DNA of 64,000 nucleotides from Maribacter sp. (lineage in GTDB: Bacteria; Bacteroidota; Bacteroidia; Flavobacteriales; Flavobacteriaceae), in the NCBI GenBank assembly GCA_011050675.1, contig DRFI01000023.1:1-64000 (forward strand), in the 5' to 3' direction. Position numbers and translations under genes: made by a program. The notes below the pieces were generated by a model. The model made no database searches, was not told where the DNA came from, and was given only the letters and a program-made list of their open reading frames with translations. This document shows positions 41,669-50,915 of this stretch, piece by piece. Within the stretch, counting starts at the first letter, position 1; each line of letters opens with the position of its first letter.

Positions 41669-42514
41669 ATGAACAAAGTAGTATTCTTTTTATTGGCAAT
41701 TGTAGCTTCATTAACTGTTGAAGCTCAAATAAATACACCTGCTCCAAGTCCTTCTGCAAAATTAATGCAGACAGTAGGTTTAACAGAAGTAAGTATTGAC
41801 TATTCTAGACCTTCTATGAGAGGTAGAAAAGTGTTTGGTAACTTAGTTCCTTTTGATAAGTTATGGCGTACAGGAGCAAATGGTTACACTACAGTAACGT
41901 TTGATACAGATGTAACTATTGCTGGAAAAGAAGTGAAAGCAGGAACATATTCTATATTCACTAAACCAGGCGCTTCTAAATGGGAAGTTTACATCTATAC
42001 TGATATTGTAGGTGGTGGTACTCCAAGTAATTGGGAAGAAAGTAAAGTAGTTGCTCAATTATCTGCTACTGTTCATAACATTGAAATGCCAGTTGAGACT
42101 TTTACAATCACTTTTGATGATGTAACAGGAAATGGCGCTAACATTGGTATTATTTGGGAAAATACTTATGTAGCAATTCCTTTCACAGTACCTACAGATG
42201 CAACTGTAATGAGTAGTATTGATAAAGCTTTAAACGGTCCAACAGCTGATGATTACTATGCAGCTGCTGTTTATTACTCAAGTGAAGGAAAAGATATTAA
42301 TAAAGCTAAAGAATGGATGGGCAAAGCAATGTCAATGACAGAAAAGCCGGCATTCTGGCAATTAAGACAACAGTCTTTAATTTTAGCTAAAGCTGGCGAT
42401 AAAAAAGGAGCAATAGAAGCTGCTAAAAAATCATTGGTAGGAGCTACTGAAGCTGGTAACAATGATTATATTAAAATGAACAACGATTCATTAAAAGATT
42501 GGGGTTCCAAATAA
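41669..42514 (+). CDS. Exported DUF2911 family protein
   Basis: A 281-aa protein with signal peptide (cut after VEAQ, about 19). The DUF2911 domain covers about 25-175, with SIDYSRPSMRGRKVFG and PFDKLWRTGANGYTTVTF; TPR-like helices follow (DYYAAAVYYSSEGKDINKA). Family of unknown function common in Bacteroidota, likely periplasmic. It ends at the very long palindromic terminator shared with galK. A TAGTTTTG box stands about 30 bp before the ATG. Confidence 0.88.
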   Translation: MNKVVFFLLAIVASLTVEAQINTPAPSPSAKLMQTVGLTEVSIDYSRPSMRGRKVFGNLVPFDKLWRTGANGYTTVTFDTDVTIAGKEVKAGTYSIFTKPGASKWEVYIYTDIVGGGTPSNWEESKVVAQLSATVHNIEMPVETFTITFDDVTGNGANIGIIWENTYVAIPFTVPTDATVMSSIDKALNGPTADDYYAAAVYYSSEGKDINKAKEWMGKAMSMTEKPAFWQLRQQSLILAKAGDKKGAIEAAKKSLVGATEAGNNDYIKMNNDSLKDWGSK

Positions 42515-42524
42515 GAGAAACATT

Positions 42525-42584
42525 TTATAAGTCCATAAAAAAAGTCCGTGTTCTAAAACACGGACTTTTTTTATGGACTTATAA
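42525..42584. terminator. 28-bp perfect inverted repeat, bidirectional terminator
   Basis: A 28-bp arm at 42525-42552 pairs perfectly with 42557-42584 around a CTAA loop. Its inner part, GTCCGTGTT with flanking A7 and T7, is a classic bidirectional terminator. The outer extension repeats TAAGTCCAT. It closes both the DUF2911 gene and galK. Confidence 0.92.
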
Positions 42585-42592
42585 TTTAAATA

Positions 42593-43750
42593 TTATTCGA
42601 AAACTTTTACGCCGTCATCTATGGCTAAAGGATAGTATTCGGCATCAATACCGGTTTGTTCTTTATATTGTAGAAGTAAAGATTTAATGCTGGCATTTAA
42701 GGTATCGGTTCGTACTAGGTTTATAGTACAACCTCCAAAGCCACCGCCCATCATTCTAGAGCCTAATACTCCTTCTAATCCTTCTCCGATTTTAACCAAT
42801 GTATCTAGTTCACTAGTTGTTATTTCATATTCCGTAGACATGGCCCAATGACCCTTTTTTAGAATCTCACCAACAGCTAAAGCATCACCGATGGTCAGCA
42901 CTTTCATCATGTGGCGCACACGGTCATTTTCCTCGATAACATACTTTGCTCGCTTAATATCAATGGTACAAGAAACACTAGTTAAATTATTTAAATCTTC
43001 TATAGTTACGTCACGTAGCGATTTAATTTCAGGTTTTATTTTCTGAACCTCTTTAACGATATTCTCGCAAGAAATTCGTCGTTTATTATACTCAGAATCT
43101 ACTGCCAAATTATGCTTGATATTAGAGTTCACAAGTACCCAACTGTAGCCATCAAGATTAATAGGAATATAATTATGACTTAAGTCTTTACAGTCAAGTA
43201 AAAATGCATTTCCTTTTTTACCAAATAGCACTGCATATTGATCCATTAAACCGCAGTTAAGTCCAATTTTATGTTCAGCTTTTTGAGCAATCAATGCTAT
43301 CTCTTCTCTTGAAATACTTTTACCTGATATTTTGGTGATGGCATAGATAAAACCACAGCAGAGCGCCGCGGAAGAGGAAAGACCAGATCCAATAGGAATA
43401 TCTCCACCAAAAACACAATCCATGCCTTTTAGTGGATAATTTTTGGATACCAAAATTTCTACGATTGCTTTAAAATAATTACCCCAAAAAGAATTAAAGG
43501 ATTCATGATTACCATTAAGCTGAAATTCTATTTTCTCCGGTTGCGTTAAAAAAGTTTCAATTCGTATAGTATTTAGTTCATTTTTTGAGACAGCAAAATA
43601 AATACCTTTTTCAATAGATGCGGGTAATACTAGACCTTCATTATAATCTGTATGCTCACCAATTAAATTAATTCTTCCCGGTGCTTTTATAAGGGTAGGG
43701 TAGTTATTGTAATGCTCTTTAAAATAGGCTGCAATTTTTTTATGTACCAT
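42593..43750 (-). CDS. galK: Galactokinase
   Basis: A 385-aa GHMP kinase phosphorylating galactose at C1. The galactokinase signature GRINLIGEHTDYNEGLVLP is at about 25-43, the ATP loop IPIGSGLSSSAALC near 125-138, and the C-terminal GHMP motif GGGFGGCTINL near 340. Last gene of an operon PIG-L, small membrane ORF, sugar symporter, galK, separated from the symporter by 27 bp. Context points to uptake and use of a galactose-like sugar. Confidence 0.94.
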   Translation of the reverse strand: MVHKKIAAYFKEHYNNYPTLIKAPGRINLIGEHTDYNEGLVLPASIEKGIYFAVSKNELNTIRIETFLTQPEKIEFQLNGNHESFNSFWGNYFKAIVEILVSKNYPLKGMDCVFGGDIPIGSGLSSSAALCCGFIYAITKISGKSISREEIALIAQKAEHKIGLNCGLMDQYAVLFGKKGNAFLLDCKDLSHNYIPINLDGYSWVLVNSNIKHNLAVDSEYNKRRISCENIVKEVQKIKPEIKSLRDVTIEDLNNLTSVSCTIDIKRAKYVIEENDRVRHMMKVLTIGDALAVGEILKKGHWAMSTEYEITTSELDTLVKIGEGLEGVLGSRMMGGGFGGCTINLVRTDTLNASIKSLLLQYKEQTGIDAEYYPLAIDDGVKVFE

Positions 43751-43777
43751 TGAATATTTTAAAATATACCTAAATTC

Positions 43778-45514
43778 TTAAGCTGTTGGTAAAGGCTTTT
43801 TGAGCATTCTGTCAAAAGCTTCAAATATGAACGATATTACAATGACAAAGGCAGCGCCAAAAAAGTTAAGCCATAAATAACCTAGTTTCTCTTGACCCGA
43901 TGGGTATATATGAATTAAGTAGTAATAAATAATACATATTATAACCTGGGTTACCACTGCTGCAAAGAATACAGCATTACCTTTTATAAATTTAAAGAAG
44001 AATGCAATTAGAAAAATACCTAATACATTGCCATAAAAAATACTACCGATAATATTTACCAACTGAATTAAATTATCGAAAAGATTGGCTACACAAGCAA
44101 TTAATATGGCGACGATTCCCCAAATTAAAGTGAAGAATTTAGAGGCCTTCACATAATGTTCTTCACTTAATGTGCTATTTCGTCTATTGCGCTTATATAA
44201 GTCTAATGCTGTAATGGTACCTAATGCATTTAGTTCAGAAGCAGTAGATGACATTGCGGCAGATAAAATAACAGCTAGTAATAAACCTACTAAACCAGTT
44301 GGTAGATTATGGAGGATAAAGTGAATGAATACGTAATCTTTATCGTTAGTTTCTACCGTCTTATTTGCTTGATTAATAAGTGATTTTGCCGCAACACGAT
44401 TGGTGCTATCTTTTTGATTAATACGTATGATTTGTTTTTTGGCATCCTCAACGGCTGTAAACTCTTTAATTTCTAATGCTGCAGAAAACTTGTTTTGTGC
44501 AATTCTTTTCTCTGCTTCAAGTGCAACTTGTCCTTCTTGTAATAATTTATAATCTTCCGCATAGCTTGATTCCATTACTGCTTGTGTTGCAGATGGATTA
44601 AAATTTAGTGGAGACGGGTTATATTGATAAAAAACAAAAACCATTACACCTACCAATAGAATGAAGAATTGCATCGGTATTTTTAAAATGGCATTGAAAA
44701 TAAGACCTAATTGACTTTCTCTGACAGACTTACCAGATAAATAACGTTGAACCTGACTTTGATCGGTACCGAAATAAGCAAGAAATAAGAAGAGACCTCC
44801 TGTAATTCCGCTCCAGAAAGTATATCTGCTTGAAGTATCTAAATCAAAATTTAATATTTCTAATTTATTACTGGCTCCAGCAATTTTCATTGCTTTGCTA
44901 AAGGTGATGTCCGATGGTAAGTAACCTAAAATAAAGAAAAAGGTAATGAACATACCTGTCATGATAATGAACATTTGCTGCTTTTGAGTAACACTAACGG
45001 CCTTTGTACCACCCGATACTGTATAGATTATTACAAGGGTACCTATAATAACATTTAATGTACGTAAGTCCCAACCTAAGACTGCAGATAAAATTATTGA
45101 GGGAGCAAATATGGTAATACCAGCAGCCAAACCTCTTTGAATTAAAAATAGGACAGCGGCTAAAGAACGAGTTTTAAGATCAAACCTGCCTTCTAGAAAC
45201 TCATAGGCGGTGTATACCTTCATTTTATGGTATAGAGGAACGAATACCATACATATGATAATCATAGCAAACGGTAGTCCAAAATAAAATTGAACAAAGC
45301 CCATACCATCATGGAAAGCTTGCCCTGGTGTTGATAAAAAAGTAATTGCACTGGCTTGGGTGGCCATTACAGATAAACCTATCGTCCACCATTTAGAGTC
45401 ATTGCCACCACGAACATAATCATCAACGTTTTTACTTCCTTTGGTTTTCCAAACACCATAAACTACAATAAAGAGAAGTGTGCCGGCAAGAATAATCCAG
45501 TCTAATCCTTCCAT
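43778..45514 (-). CDS. Sodium/solute symporter (SSS family, sugar type)
   Basis: A 578-aa inner-membrane protein with about 14 hydrophobic spans, SSS/SGLT family. Typical motifs: NVDDYVRGGND, GLSVMATQASAITFLSTPGQAF, DQSQVQRYLSGKS and SAAMSSTASELNALGTI. A long charged loop at about 310-395 is unusual and coiled-coil-like. Its ATG follows the 37-codon ORF by one base. Neighbouring galK suggests galactose or a related sugar as substrate. Confidence 0.92.
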   Translation of the reverse strand: MEGLDWIILAGTLLFIVVYGVWKTKGSKNVDDYVRGGNDSKWWTIGLSVMATQASAITFLSTPGQAFHDGMGFVQFYFGLPFAMIIICMVFVPLYHKMKVYTAYEFLEGRFDLKTRSLAAVLFLIQRGLAAGITIFAPSIILSAVLGWDLRTLNVIIGTLVIIYTVSGGTKAVSVTQKQQMFIIMTGMFITFFFILGYLPSDITFSKAMKIAGASNKLEILNFDLDTSSRYTFWSGITGGLFLFLAYFGTDQSQVQRYLSGKSVRESQLGLIFNAILKIPMQFFILLVGVMVFVFYQYNPSPLNFNPSATQAVMESSYAEDYKLLQEGQVALEAEKRIAQNKFSAALEIKEFTAVEDAKKQIIRINQKDSTNRVAAKSLINQANKTVETNDKDYVFIHFILHNLPTGLVGLLLAVILSAAMSSTASELNALGTITALDLYKRNRRNSTLSEEHYVKASKFFTLIWGIVAILIACVANLFDNLIQLVNIIGSIFYGNVLGIFLIAFFFKFIKGNAVFFAAVVTQVIICIIYYYLIHIYPSGQEKLGYLWLNFFGAAFVIVISFIFEAFDRMLKKPLPTA

Positions 45515-45515
45515 A

Positions 45516-45629
45516 TTAGTTAAATGAAGTCATTACGTAATAAAAAATAATAACATATATAAAATTGAGTATTAGCACAACGCTATACTCTTTTTTCCAA
45601 GTTTTATTTTCGTCCCGTTCTTTGCTCAT
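45516..45629 (-). CDS. 37-aa single-span membrane protein
   Basis: A short gene: ATG at 45629 overlaps the PIG-L TGA as ATGA, and its TAA at 45516 lies one base before the symporter ATG. The product starts MSKERDENKTWKKEYS, followed by one hydrophobic helix (VVLILNFIYVIIFYYVMTSF). Exact packing between two genes and a clean membrane segment support a real gene, perhaps a small partner of the symporter like those of some SSS transporters. Function inferred from position. Confidence 0.7.
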   Translation of the reverse strand: MSKERDENKTWKKEYSVVLILNFIYVIIFYYVMTSFN

Positions 45630-48157
45630 CCTTTAATTTTCTCTTTCGTTTCAACTTTGTCCTTACCTATGGATAACATGTTAGAAAACAATTTATATGC
45701 TCCTGGAACGCCAACCGGTAATTCTCTAAAAAAACTTAGTCCCGTATAAATATAGTTACCCTTTCCGTAAGGGGCAATTAACAAGCTACCTTTTGTTGAA
45801 TCTTCTCCCTCATCATGCATCTCTAAAATAGGAGTAAACTCGTCTGCCCATTTGTTTGGAAAATACAATCCGCGCTCTTGTACCCAACCATTAAAATCAT
45901 CTTGGTCTATTTCATTCGGGAAATGTACTAACGAGTGATCTTTCGCAATTATTTCAACTTTAGAATTTTCATTGGTAACACGATCTCTTGATATCTCTAA
46001 TTCGAACGGAGCTATATTTTCAAATTGGCTACCCCATCTACTAGCCGTATTATATTGCACAATTACTGTACCACCATTTTTAGCATAATCAAGAATGAAT
46101 CGCTGTTTAAATTTCAATTCATCTACAACATTATAAGCTCTAATACCTAAAACAACAGCGTCATATTTTTGTAATGATTCTTTAGTAATTGTGGTTGGGT
46201 CAATCAATTGAACATTATATCCAATTTGCTCTAAACTTGTTGGTACTTCATCACCTGCACCCATTATGTAGCCAATATTTTCCCCAGCCTTTTGAATGTT
46301 TAGACGAACAACTTTTGCTTCTGAAGGTAGTAGAACTGTTTGGGTAGGCACATGATCATATTCTATTGTTATCAGCTCTTTATTGATTTCCTTTCCATTT
46401 AATCTTATAATAGGGGAGATGCTGCTTTCATTTTCGGTAGATGGAGGACTCAATGTGAAGAAAACTATTTGCTCATCACCTTTTTTAGCTATCGTAAATG
46501 GTAGTAACTTCTTATCTACTTGCCATCCCGATTCGTATTTTAGTTCTATAGTACCCGAAATATTGTCTTTGTGGGCCTTAATAGTTACTGGAATTCTTTT
46601 AGATGATGCGTCGGCAAAAATTAAAACCTTATCTGCAAAACTTGCGGTAGCTTCAGGTACAATTTCAAAAGGCTGATAAATTTCACCTTTTTCAGGTTTT
46701 GCATATTTGTACATTATAGGCTTAACAATAGGAATGGCTATACCGTTAATTTCAATATTAAAAATAGCATTGAAAGCTCTAGGTGTTTCTGGTTTACCTA
46801 TTAATTCTGTATTGGTTACAGTATACGTACCTAATGTGCCTTTTTCCATTAACCAATATGGACTAGTAAATTTTGTTGTTGTTGGAATAGTAAGTTTCAC
46901 TTTCTTCTCGAACGATTTATTATTGTCCAAAATAGAATTATTAATATTTATACTCTGTTCATTTAAGAATAAAGATTTCAAATTAATATTGATATTACTT
47001 CTATTTAATACTTGAATTTGAACATCTACAATTTCTCCAGCGTTTGTATAAGGTGATATGCTAGAGGCTTCTAAATATAACCCGGATACTGAAGCGATAA
47101 TAGTTGTTAATTCATCGGTCTTAAGTTTTTTCCAATGTTGATCGGTAGTCTTTTGTAATAATTGGTAAGCTTCTAATAATGCTGGTATATGAACAGTAGG
47201 ATTCTTGAAATTGAAATTTTCTTGTACATCATACAAAATTTTGCCAATTGCTTTACCACCATCAATTCTTGACCAAGAAGTATCTATACCATCAAAAAGG
47301 TTTGATTTATCATTTGGTAAATCACCCTTTAAAAGCTCAACATATTCATCTTCTGATCCTCTAGACGTTAGTCTGCCAAATCCTTGACATAAATGTTGAC
47401 TACTTGCCAATGAAGCAATTTCATTATTAGACATACCTAACATAGGGTAGTAGGCGCCAACATCCATATTTAACATGTTGGATTTATCTGCCTCTTTAAA
47501 TTTTTCTTCACTTCCGTAGAACCACCAAGATGTATTGAAAAATAAACGCTTGGGTTGCCAGGTACTTGTATTTTTTAATTGTTCTGGGTACGCATTGGCA
47601 TTGTTGGCAAGGTCAAAAGCTTCGAAACTTAACATTGCAGAAGAAGTATGATGACCGTGTGTAGACCCAGGAGTTCTGTGATCAAATCTATTGATAATTA
47701 CATCTGGCTTGAACTTTCGTATAGTTCTAACTACATCGCCTAGTATAGCTTCTTTATTCCAGATTTCAAGCGTTTCGCTAGGTTGTTTAGAGTACCCAAA
47801 ATCATTAGCGCGACTAAAAAATTGTTCACCTCCATCTACCCGTCTTGCAGCAAGTAATTCTTGAGTTCTTAAAACTCCTAAAAGTTCACGTAATTCTGGT
47901 CCTATTAAATTTTGACCTCCATCACCTCTTGTTAATGATAAGTACCCTGTTCTGGCTTTTACATTATTGGATAAATAAGATATTAATCGTGTATTTTCAT
48001 CGTCTGGGTGTGCAGCGATATAAAGTGCCGTACCTAGAAAATTTAGTTTTTCAATGGAGTGATATATGTCGGTTGCTGAACTATTTTTAGGGCTTTGAGC
48101 TTTGAGGGTGCTGAGTACAAAAAGACTACAGGCAAAAAACCCTAATAAATATCGCAT
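45626..48157 (-). CDS. Exported PIG-L family deacetylase with C-terminal GATase-like domain
   Basis: An 843-aa exported protein with a signal peptide (cut after LKAQ). The PIG-L deacetylase domain at about 35-300 has AAHPDDEN with His50, Asp52, Asp53 and HGHHTS with further zinc ligands. A middle beta-sandwich region (about 370-600) and a C-terminal ThuA/GATase-like region (YDAVVLGIRAYNVVDEL) follow. It would remove N-acetyl groups from sugars or glycoconjugates in the periplasm. First gene of the galK-symporter operon. Confidence 0.9.
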   Translation of the reverse strand: MRYLLGFFACSLFVLSTLKAQSPKNSSATDIYHSIEKLNFLGTALYIAAHPDDENTRLISYLSNNVKARTGYLSLTRGDGGQNLIGPELRELLGVLRTQELLAARRVDGGEQFFSRANDFGYSKQPSETLEIWNKEAILGDVVRTIRKFKPDVIINRFDHRTPGSTHGHHTSSAMLSFEAFDLANNANAYPEQLKNTSTWQPKRLFFNTSWWFYGSEEKFKEADKSNMLNMDVGAYYPMLGMSNNEIASLASSQHLCQGFGRLTSRGSEDEYVELLKGDLPNDKSNLFDGIDTSWSRIDGGKAIGKILYDVQENFNFKNPTVHIPALLEAYQLLQKTTDQHWKKLKTDELTTIIASVSGLYLEASSISPYTNAGEIVDVQIQVLNRSNININLKSLFLNEQSININNSILDNNKSFEKKVKLTIPTTTKFTSPYWLMEKGTLGTYTVTNTELIGKPETPRAFNAIFNIEINGIAIPIVKPIMYKYAKPEKGEIYQPFEIVPEATASFADKVLIFADASSKRIPVTIKAHKDNISGTIELKYESGWQVDKKLLPFTIAKKGDEQIVFFTLSPPSTENESSISPIIRLNGKEINKELITIEYDHVPTQTVLLPSEAKVVRLNIQKAGENIGYIMGAGDEVPTSLEQIGYNVQLIDPTTITKESLQKYDAVVLGIRAYNVVDELKFKQRFILDYAKNGGTVIVQYNTASRWGSQFENIAPFELEISRDRVTNENSKVEIIAKDHSLVHFPNEIDQDDFNGWVQERGLYFPNKWADEFTPILEMHDEGEDSTKGSLLIAPYGKGNYIYTGLSFFRELPVGVPGAYKLFSNMLSIGKDKVETKEKIKG

Positions 48158-48237
48158 TTTAAGTTGGTTTTGGTAGTAATTCCAAATATAATAAGTTTAG
48201 TACCTACGCTTGCTTTTTTACGACTTCTTTAACAAAA

Positions 48238-48816
48238 TCAAATCGTTTGTTCGTCCTCTTCTTCTGTGTTCAGAAATTCACCTTGTTGGTAGGTAGAAAT
48301 TAAGATGACACCCTTTTGCAACACTAGGTTATTCGGGTACGTTAGTATCTCGCCATTACTTCTTCTTAAATGAAGATGAAAAGCCCTAATGTCCTCTATT
48401 ACAAATTTGTCTAGGTCAGTATTGTTAGGGTCTAGTAATTCCTTATCTAATATTCGAATAGTATTTCCAATTTTAAACGGGAACGAAAAGAAGATTATTA
48501 CTCCTGCAGTTATATTACTAAGAATAGACCATTGTGCAAATAATGCCACACCGATTACTGCAAAAACTGAGGATAGCATAACGCCTAAATCTCTGTAATT
48601 TACACTCCATACCAACGTTAGTACAACCATAGTGATAATGGTCAGTGCTATATTTATAAACTTGATAATGAGGTTGGTACGTACAGGGTTGTAATCACTG
48701 ATTTTACTAACCTTTCTTACCGCCGTGGTAAATAAAAATTTTAAAACAAGGATAACCATTAGAACAATGAGACTGTAGATAAGCTCATTATGATGTTCGG
48801 TAATAAATTCTTTCAT
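48238..48816 (-). CDS. MscS-like mechanosensitive channel
   Basis: A 192-aa small MscS-type channel: three N-terminal spans (about 12-30, 50-68, 75-95), a glycine/alanine-rich pore helix region (GVALFAQWSILSNITAGVIIFFSFPFKIG) and a beta domain ending in EGEFLN-type acidic tail. Shorter than E. coli MscS, lacking most of the C-terminal cage. It would release osmolytes under hypo-osmotic stress. Last gene of the run DUF2520, phosphatase, maf, lipoprotein, channel. Confidence 0.87.
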   Translation of the reverse strand: MKEFITEHHNELIYSLIVLMVILVLKFLFTTAVRKVSKISDYNPVRTNLIIKFINIALTIITMVVLTLVWSVNYRDLGVMLSSVFAVIGVALFAQWSILSNITAGVIIFFSFPFKIGNTIRILDKELLDPNNTDLDKFVIEDIRAFHLHLRRSNGEILTYPNNLVLQKGVILISTYQQGEFLNTEEEDEQTI

Positions 48817-48819
48817 ACA

Positions 48820-49767
48820 CTATAACCCTAAACTATCGCGCAAAGATAAATCCTTATTCGATTTCTTCTGCCAATAGGGTGTTGTAATCCTGTTAATTCT
48901 TGTTGCTTTTGAGGTTAAAACTTTTTTGTCATCCCCAAATCCATCATGAAAGGTGTCTGTCCAGCTTTCAATCCTATACGGAAATTTATTTTCAAAATTT
49001 ATTTTCAGTGTTCTTTCCAACTCAGGATAGCTAATTTCATAAGTCTTCATTCCATTTTCCTCCGATAAAGATATATTTGCCTTGTAGGACCTAAACTCTT
49101 TATGAGTAAGCCTGATAAATTCTAAAGAGGGGATCATTGATATTTCTCCAGTTGGCAAGTCTGATGGATTAATCCTGATTTTATTCCAAATCTCGTTTTC
49201 TAGAAGGGCCTTATCTAAATGATAATTTTGATCAGCTTCAGATTCAAAATAAGAATGGCTCGTAATTTCAAAATCATCTTTATTATTTAACTGCGCATAA
49301 ACATGTCCGCACCATTCTTGAGATGAAAAGGAAAGCTTTATCGCATGTTCATTATCATGAACAGGATAAAAACTACTTGTCATAATAGAGTATGGGTAAA
49401 TACCTGTTATGTAATTTTTTGTAGCATTCAGTTTTAAAACAGGAATATTATTTTTGCTACTATTGTCTGCTTTAACTTGTGCTCCAGGAGCAAAAGGTTC
49501 TGTCACAAATATCATAACAGCGCTTCCTTCTCTTATTTCGCCATATCTGGCTTGTTCTAAATTATAAGAGGTAATTTCTGCGGTGCCATTGTACCAATAA
49601 TCCTTAAACTCCTGCGAAAGTTCTTTTTTAGGGGTTTCTGTTTTTAAAACTGAAGTTGACATAGCTAAGGTGTCACTCTTACTTGCTGGTTTTTCGTTGC
49701 AACTAACGAGCATTATTAATATGCTAAAAATGCTGAAAAGAGTTGTATTTAGTTTTAAGAATTTCAT
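48820..49767 (-). CDS. Hypothetical lipoprotein next to maf
   Basis: A 315-aa predicted lipoprotein (IMLVSC lipobox, Cys23). The mature part is beta-rich with no known catalytic motif. Relatives in Flavobacteria are sometimes labelled as septum inhibitor because of the neighbouring maf gene, but this protein has no Maf motifs. It contains WYNGTAEITSYNLEQARYGE near the start and SWTDTFHDGFG near 275. Only 4 bp before the channel gene, 29 bp after maf. Function unknown. Confidence 0.82.
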   Translation of the reverse strand: MKFLKLNTTLFSIFSILIMLVSCNEKPASKSDTLAMSTSVLKTETPKKELSQEFKDYWYNGTAEITSYNLEQARYGEIREGSAVMIFVTEPFAPGAQVKADNSSKNNIPVLKLNATKNYITGIYPYSIMTSSFYPVHDNEHAIKLSFSSQEWCGHVYAQLNNKDDFEITSHSYFESEADQNYHLDKALLENEIWNKIRINPSDLPTGEISMIPSLEFIRLTHKEFRSYKANISLSEENGMKTYEISYPELERTLKINFENKFPYRIESWTDTFHDGFGDDKKVLTSKATRINRITTPYWQKKSNKDLSLRDSLGL

Positions 49768-49796
49768 ACCTGCTATGTTTTTATAATTTCAAAATA

Positions 49797-50384
49797 CTAG
49801 ATTACTAATTTTGATAATGTTTCATAAACTAATTGGGTAGGTAGCCCTACTACGTTAGTATACGAACCTTTAATATGTTCAATACCAATTAAGCCAAGCC
49901 ATTCTTGAATACCATAAGCACCCGCTTTATCAAAAGGTTGATACTCTTTAATATAATGACGAATCTCTTCTATGGATAATTCTTTAAACTTAACCTCAGT
50001 TATCGAATGTTGTATTATCTGTCGTTCAATAGTTGTGAAACATACAGATGTAATTACTTGATGCCATTCTCCAGACATTTTCTTTAACATCGATTCAGCC
50101 TCTTCACTATCTACAGCCTTAGCTAAAGATTCATTATTATGCCAAACAACGGTGTCGGATGTTATTAAAATATCTTTGGATTGTAATTCGTTTTTAAAAA
50201 TTTCAGCTTTTAATTTTGCTAGATAATCTGAAATTTCAGCTCCTTTTAAATCTGATGGATATGCTTCTTCTACGGACTTAATTCGTACTTCAAAATCAAG
50301 CTCCATATCTTTAAAGAACTGATGTCTTCTTGGTGAGCCTGATGCTAAAATTAAATGATGGTCCTTTAATTTATTCTTTAACAT
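49797..50384 (-). CDS. maf: Maf family nucleoside triphosphate pyrophosphatase
   Basis: A 195-aa Maf/HAM1-fold enzyme hydrolysing dTTP, UTP or modified nucleotides to monophosphates. Motifs: ILASGSPRRHQFF at about 13-25 (nucleotide binding), ITSDTVVW near 77-84 with the metal-binding Asp, and DKAGAYGIQEW near 155. Normal length. It starts 3 bp from the stop of the KdsC-like gene, so both are in one operon. Confidence 0.94.
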   Translation of the reverse strand: MLKNKLKDHHLILASGSPRRHQFFKDMELDFEVRIKSVEEAYPSDLKGAEISDYLAKLKAEIFKNELQSKDILITSDTVVWHNNESLAKAVDSEEAESMLKKMSGEWHQVITSVCFTTIERQIIQHSITEVKFKELSIEEIRHYIKEYQPFDKAGAYGIQEWLGLIGIEHIKGSYTNVVGLPTQLVYETLSKLVI

Positions 50385-50387
50385 TTA

Positions 50388-50915
50388 TTAATCGTTTGCT
50401 GCGCTAAAATGACTATTCCAATCACCACGGACTTTTAATACTTGCTCTATAACATCACGAACACAACCATGACCTCCGTTAATGTGAGAAATATATTGAC
50501 TAACACTTTTTACTTCTGCAACGGCATTTTGTGGGCATGTTGCTAATGCTACAGCTTTCATTGGAGGAATATCAGGTATATCATCACCCATGTATAATAC
50601 GTTTTCCGCATCAATATGGTAAATATCCATATACTCTTCTAAAGCATCCATTTTATAATGTGCACCCATATAAATATCGGTAACACCTAAAGCTCTTAAT
50701 CTAGTTTTTACACCTTCATTAGTGCCACCCGTTATTATACAAACATTATAACCTTTTTTCAATGCAACTTTAAGGGCATAACCATCTTTAACGCTCATTT
50801 TTCGTAATAGTTCGCCTTCGCTAGTCACTAAAAGACTACCATCGGTAAAAACGCCATCAACATCAAAAATAAATGTAGTAATGTCCTTTAAATATTCTTT
50901 ATAACTCTTTTCCAT
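50388..50915 (-). CDS. KdsC-like HAD phosphatase
   Basis: A 175-aa HAD-superfamily phosphatase of the C0 type. Motif I is FIFDVDGVFTDGSL, followed by SVKDGYALKVALKKG, motif II in VCIITGG, and motif IV in YMGDDIPDIPPMK. It resembles KDO-8-phosphate phosphatase and acylneuraminate-9-phosphatase; KDO synthesis for lipopolysaccharide is the most likely role. It overlaps the DUF2520 gene by 17 bp. Confidence 0.88.
   Translation of the reverse strand: MEKSYKEYLKDITTFIFDVDGVFTDGSLLVTSEGELLRKMSVKDGYALKVALKKGYNVCIITGGTNEGVKTRLRALGVTDIYMGAHYKMDALEEYMDIYHIDAENVLYMGDDIPDIPPMKAVALATCPQNAVAEVKSVSQYISHINGGHGCVRDVIEQVLKVRGDWNSHFSAAND

Noticed and set aside
48820..49767. Second Maf protein
   Set aside because: No Maf motifs are present; the protein is a lipoprotein that merely adjoins maf.
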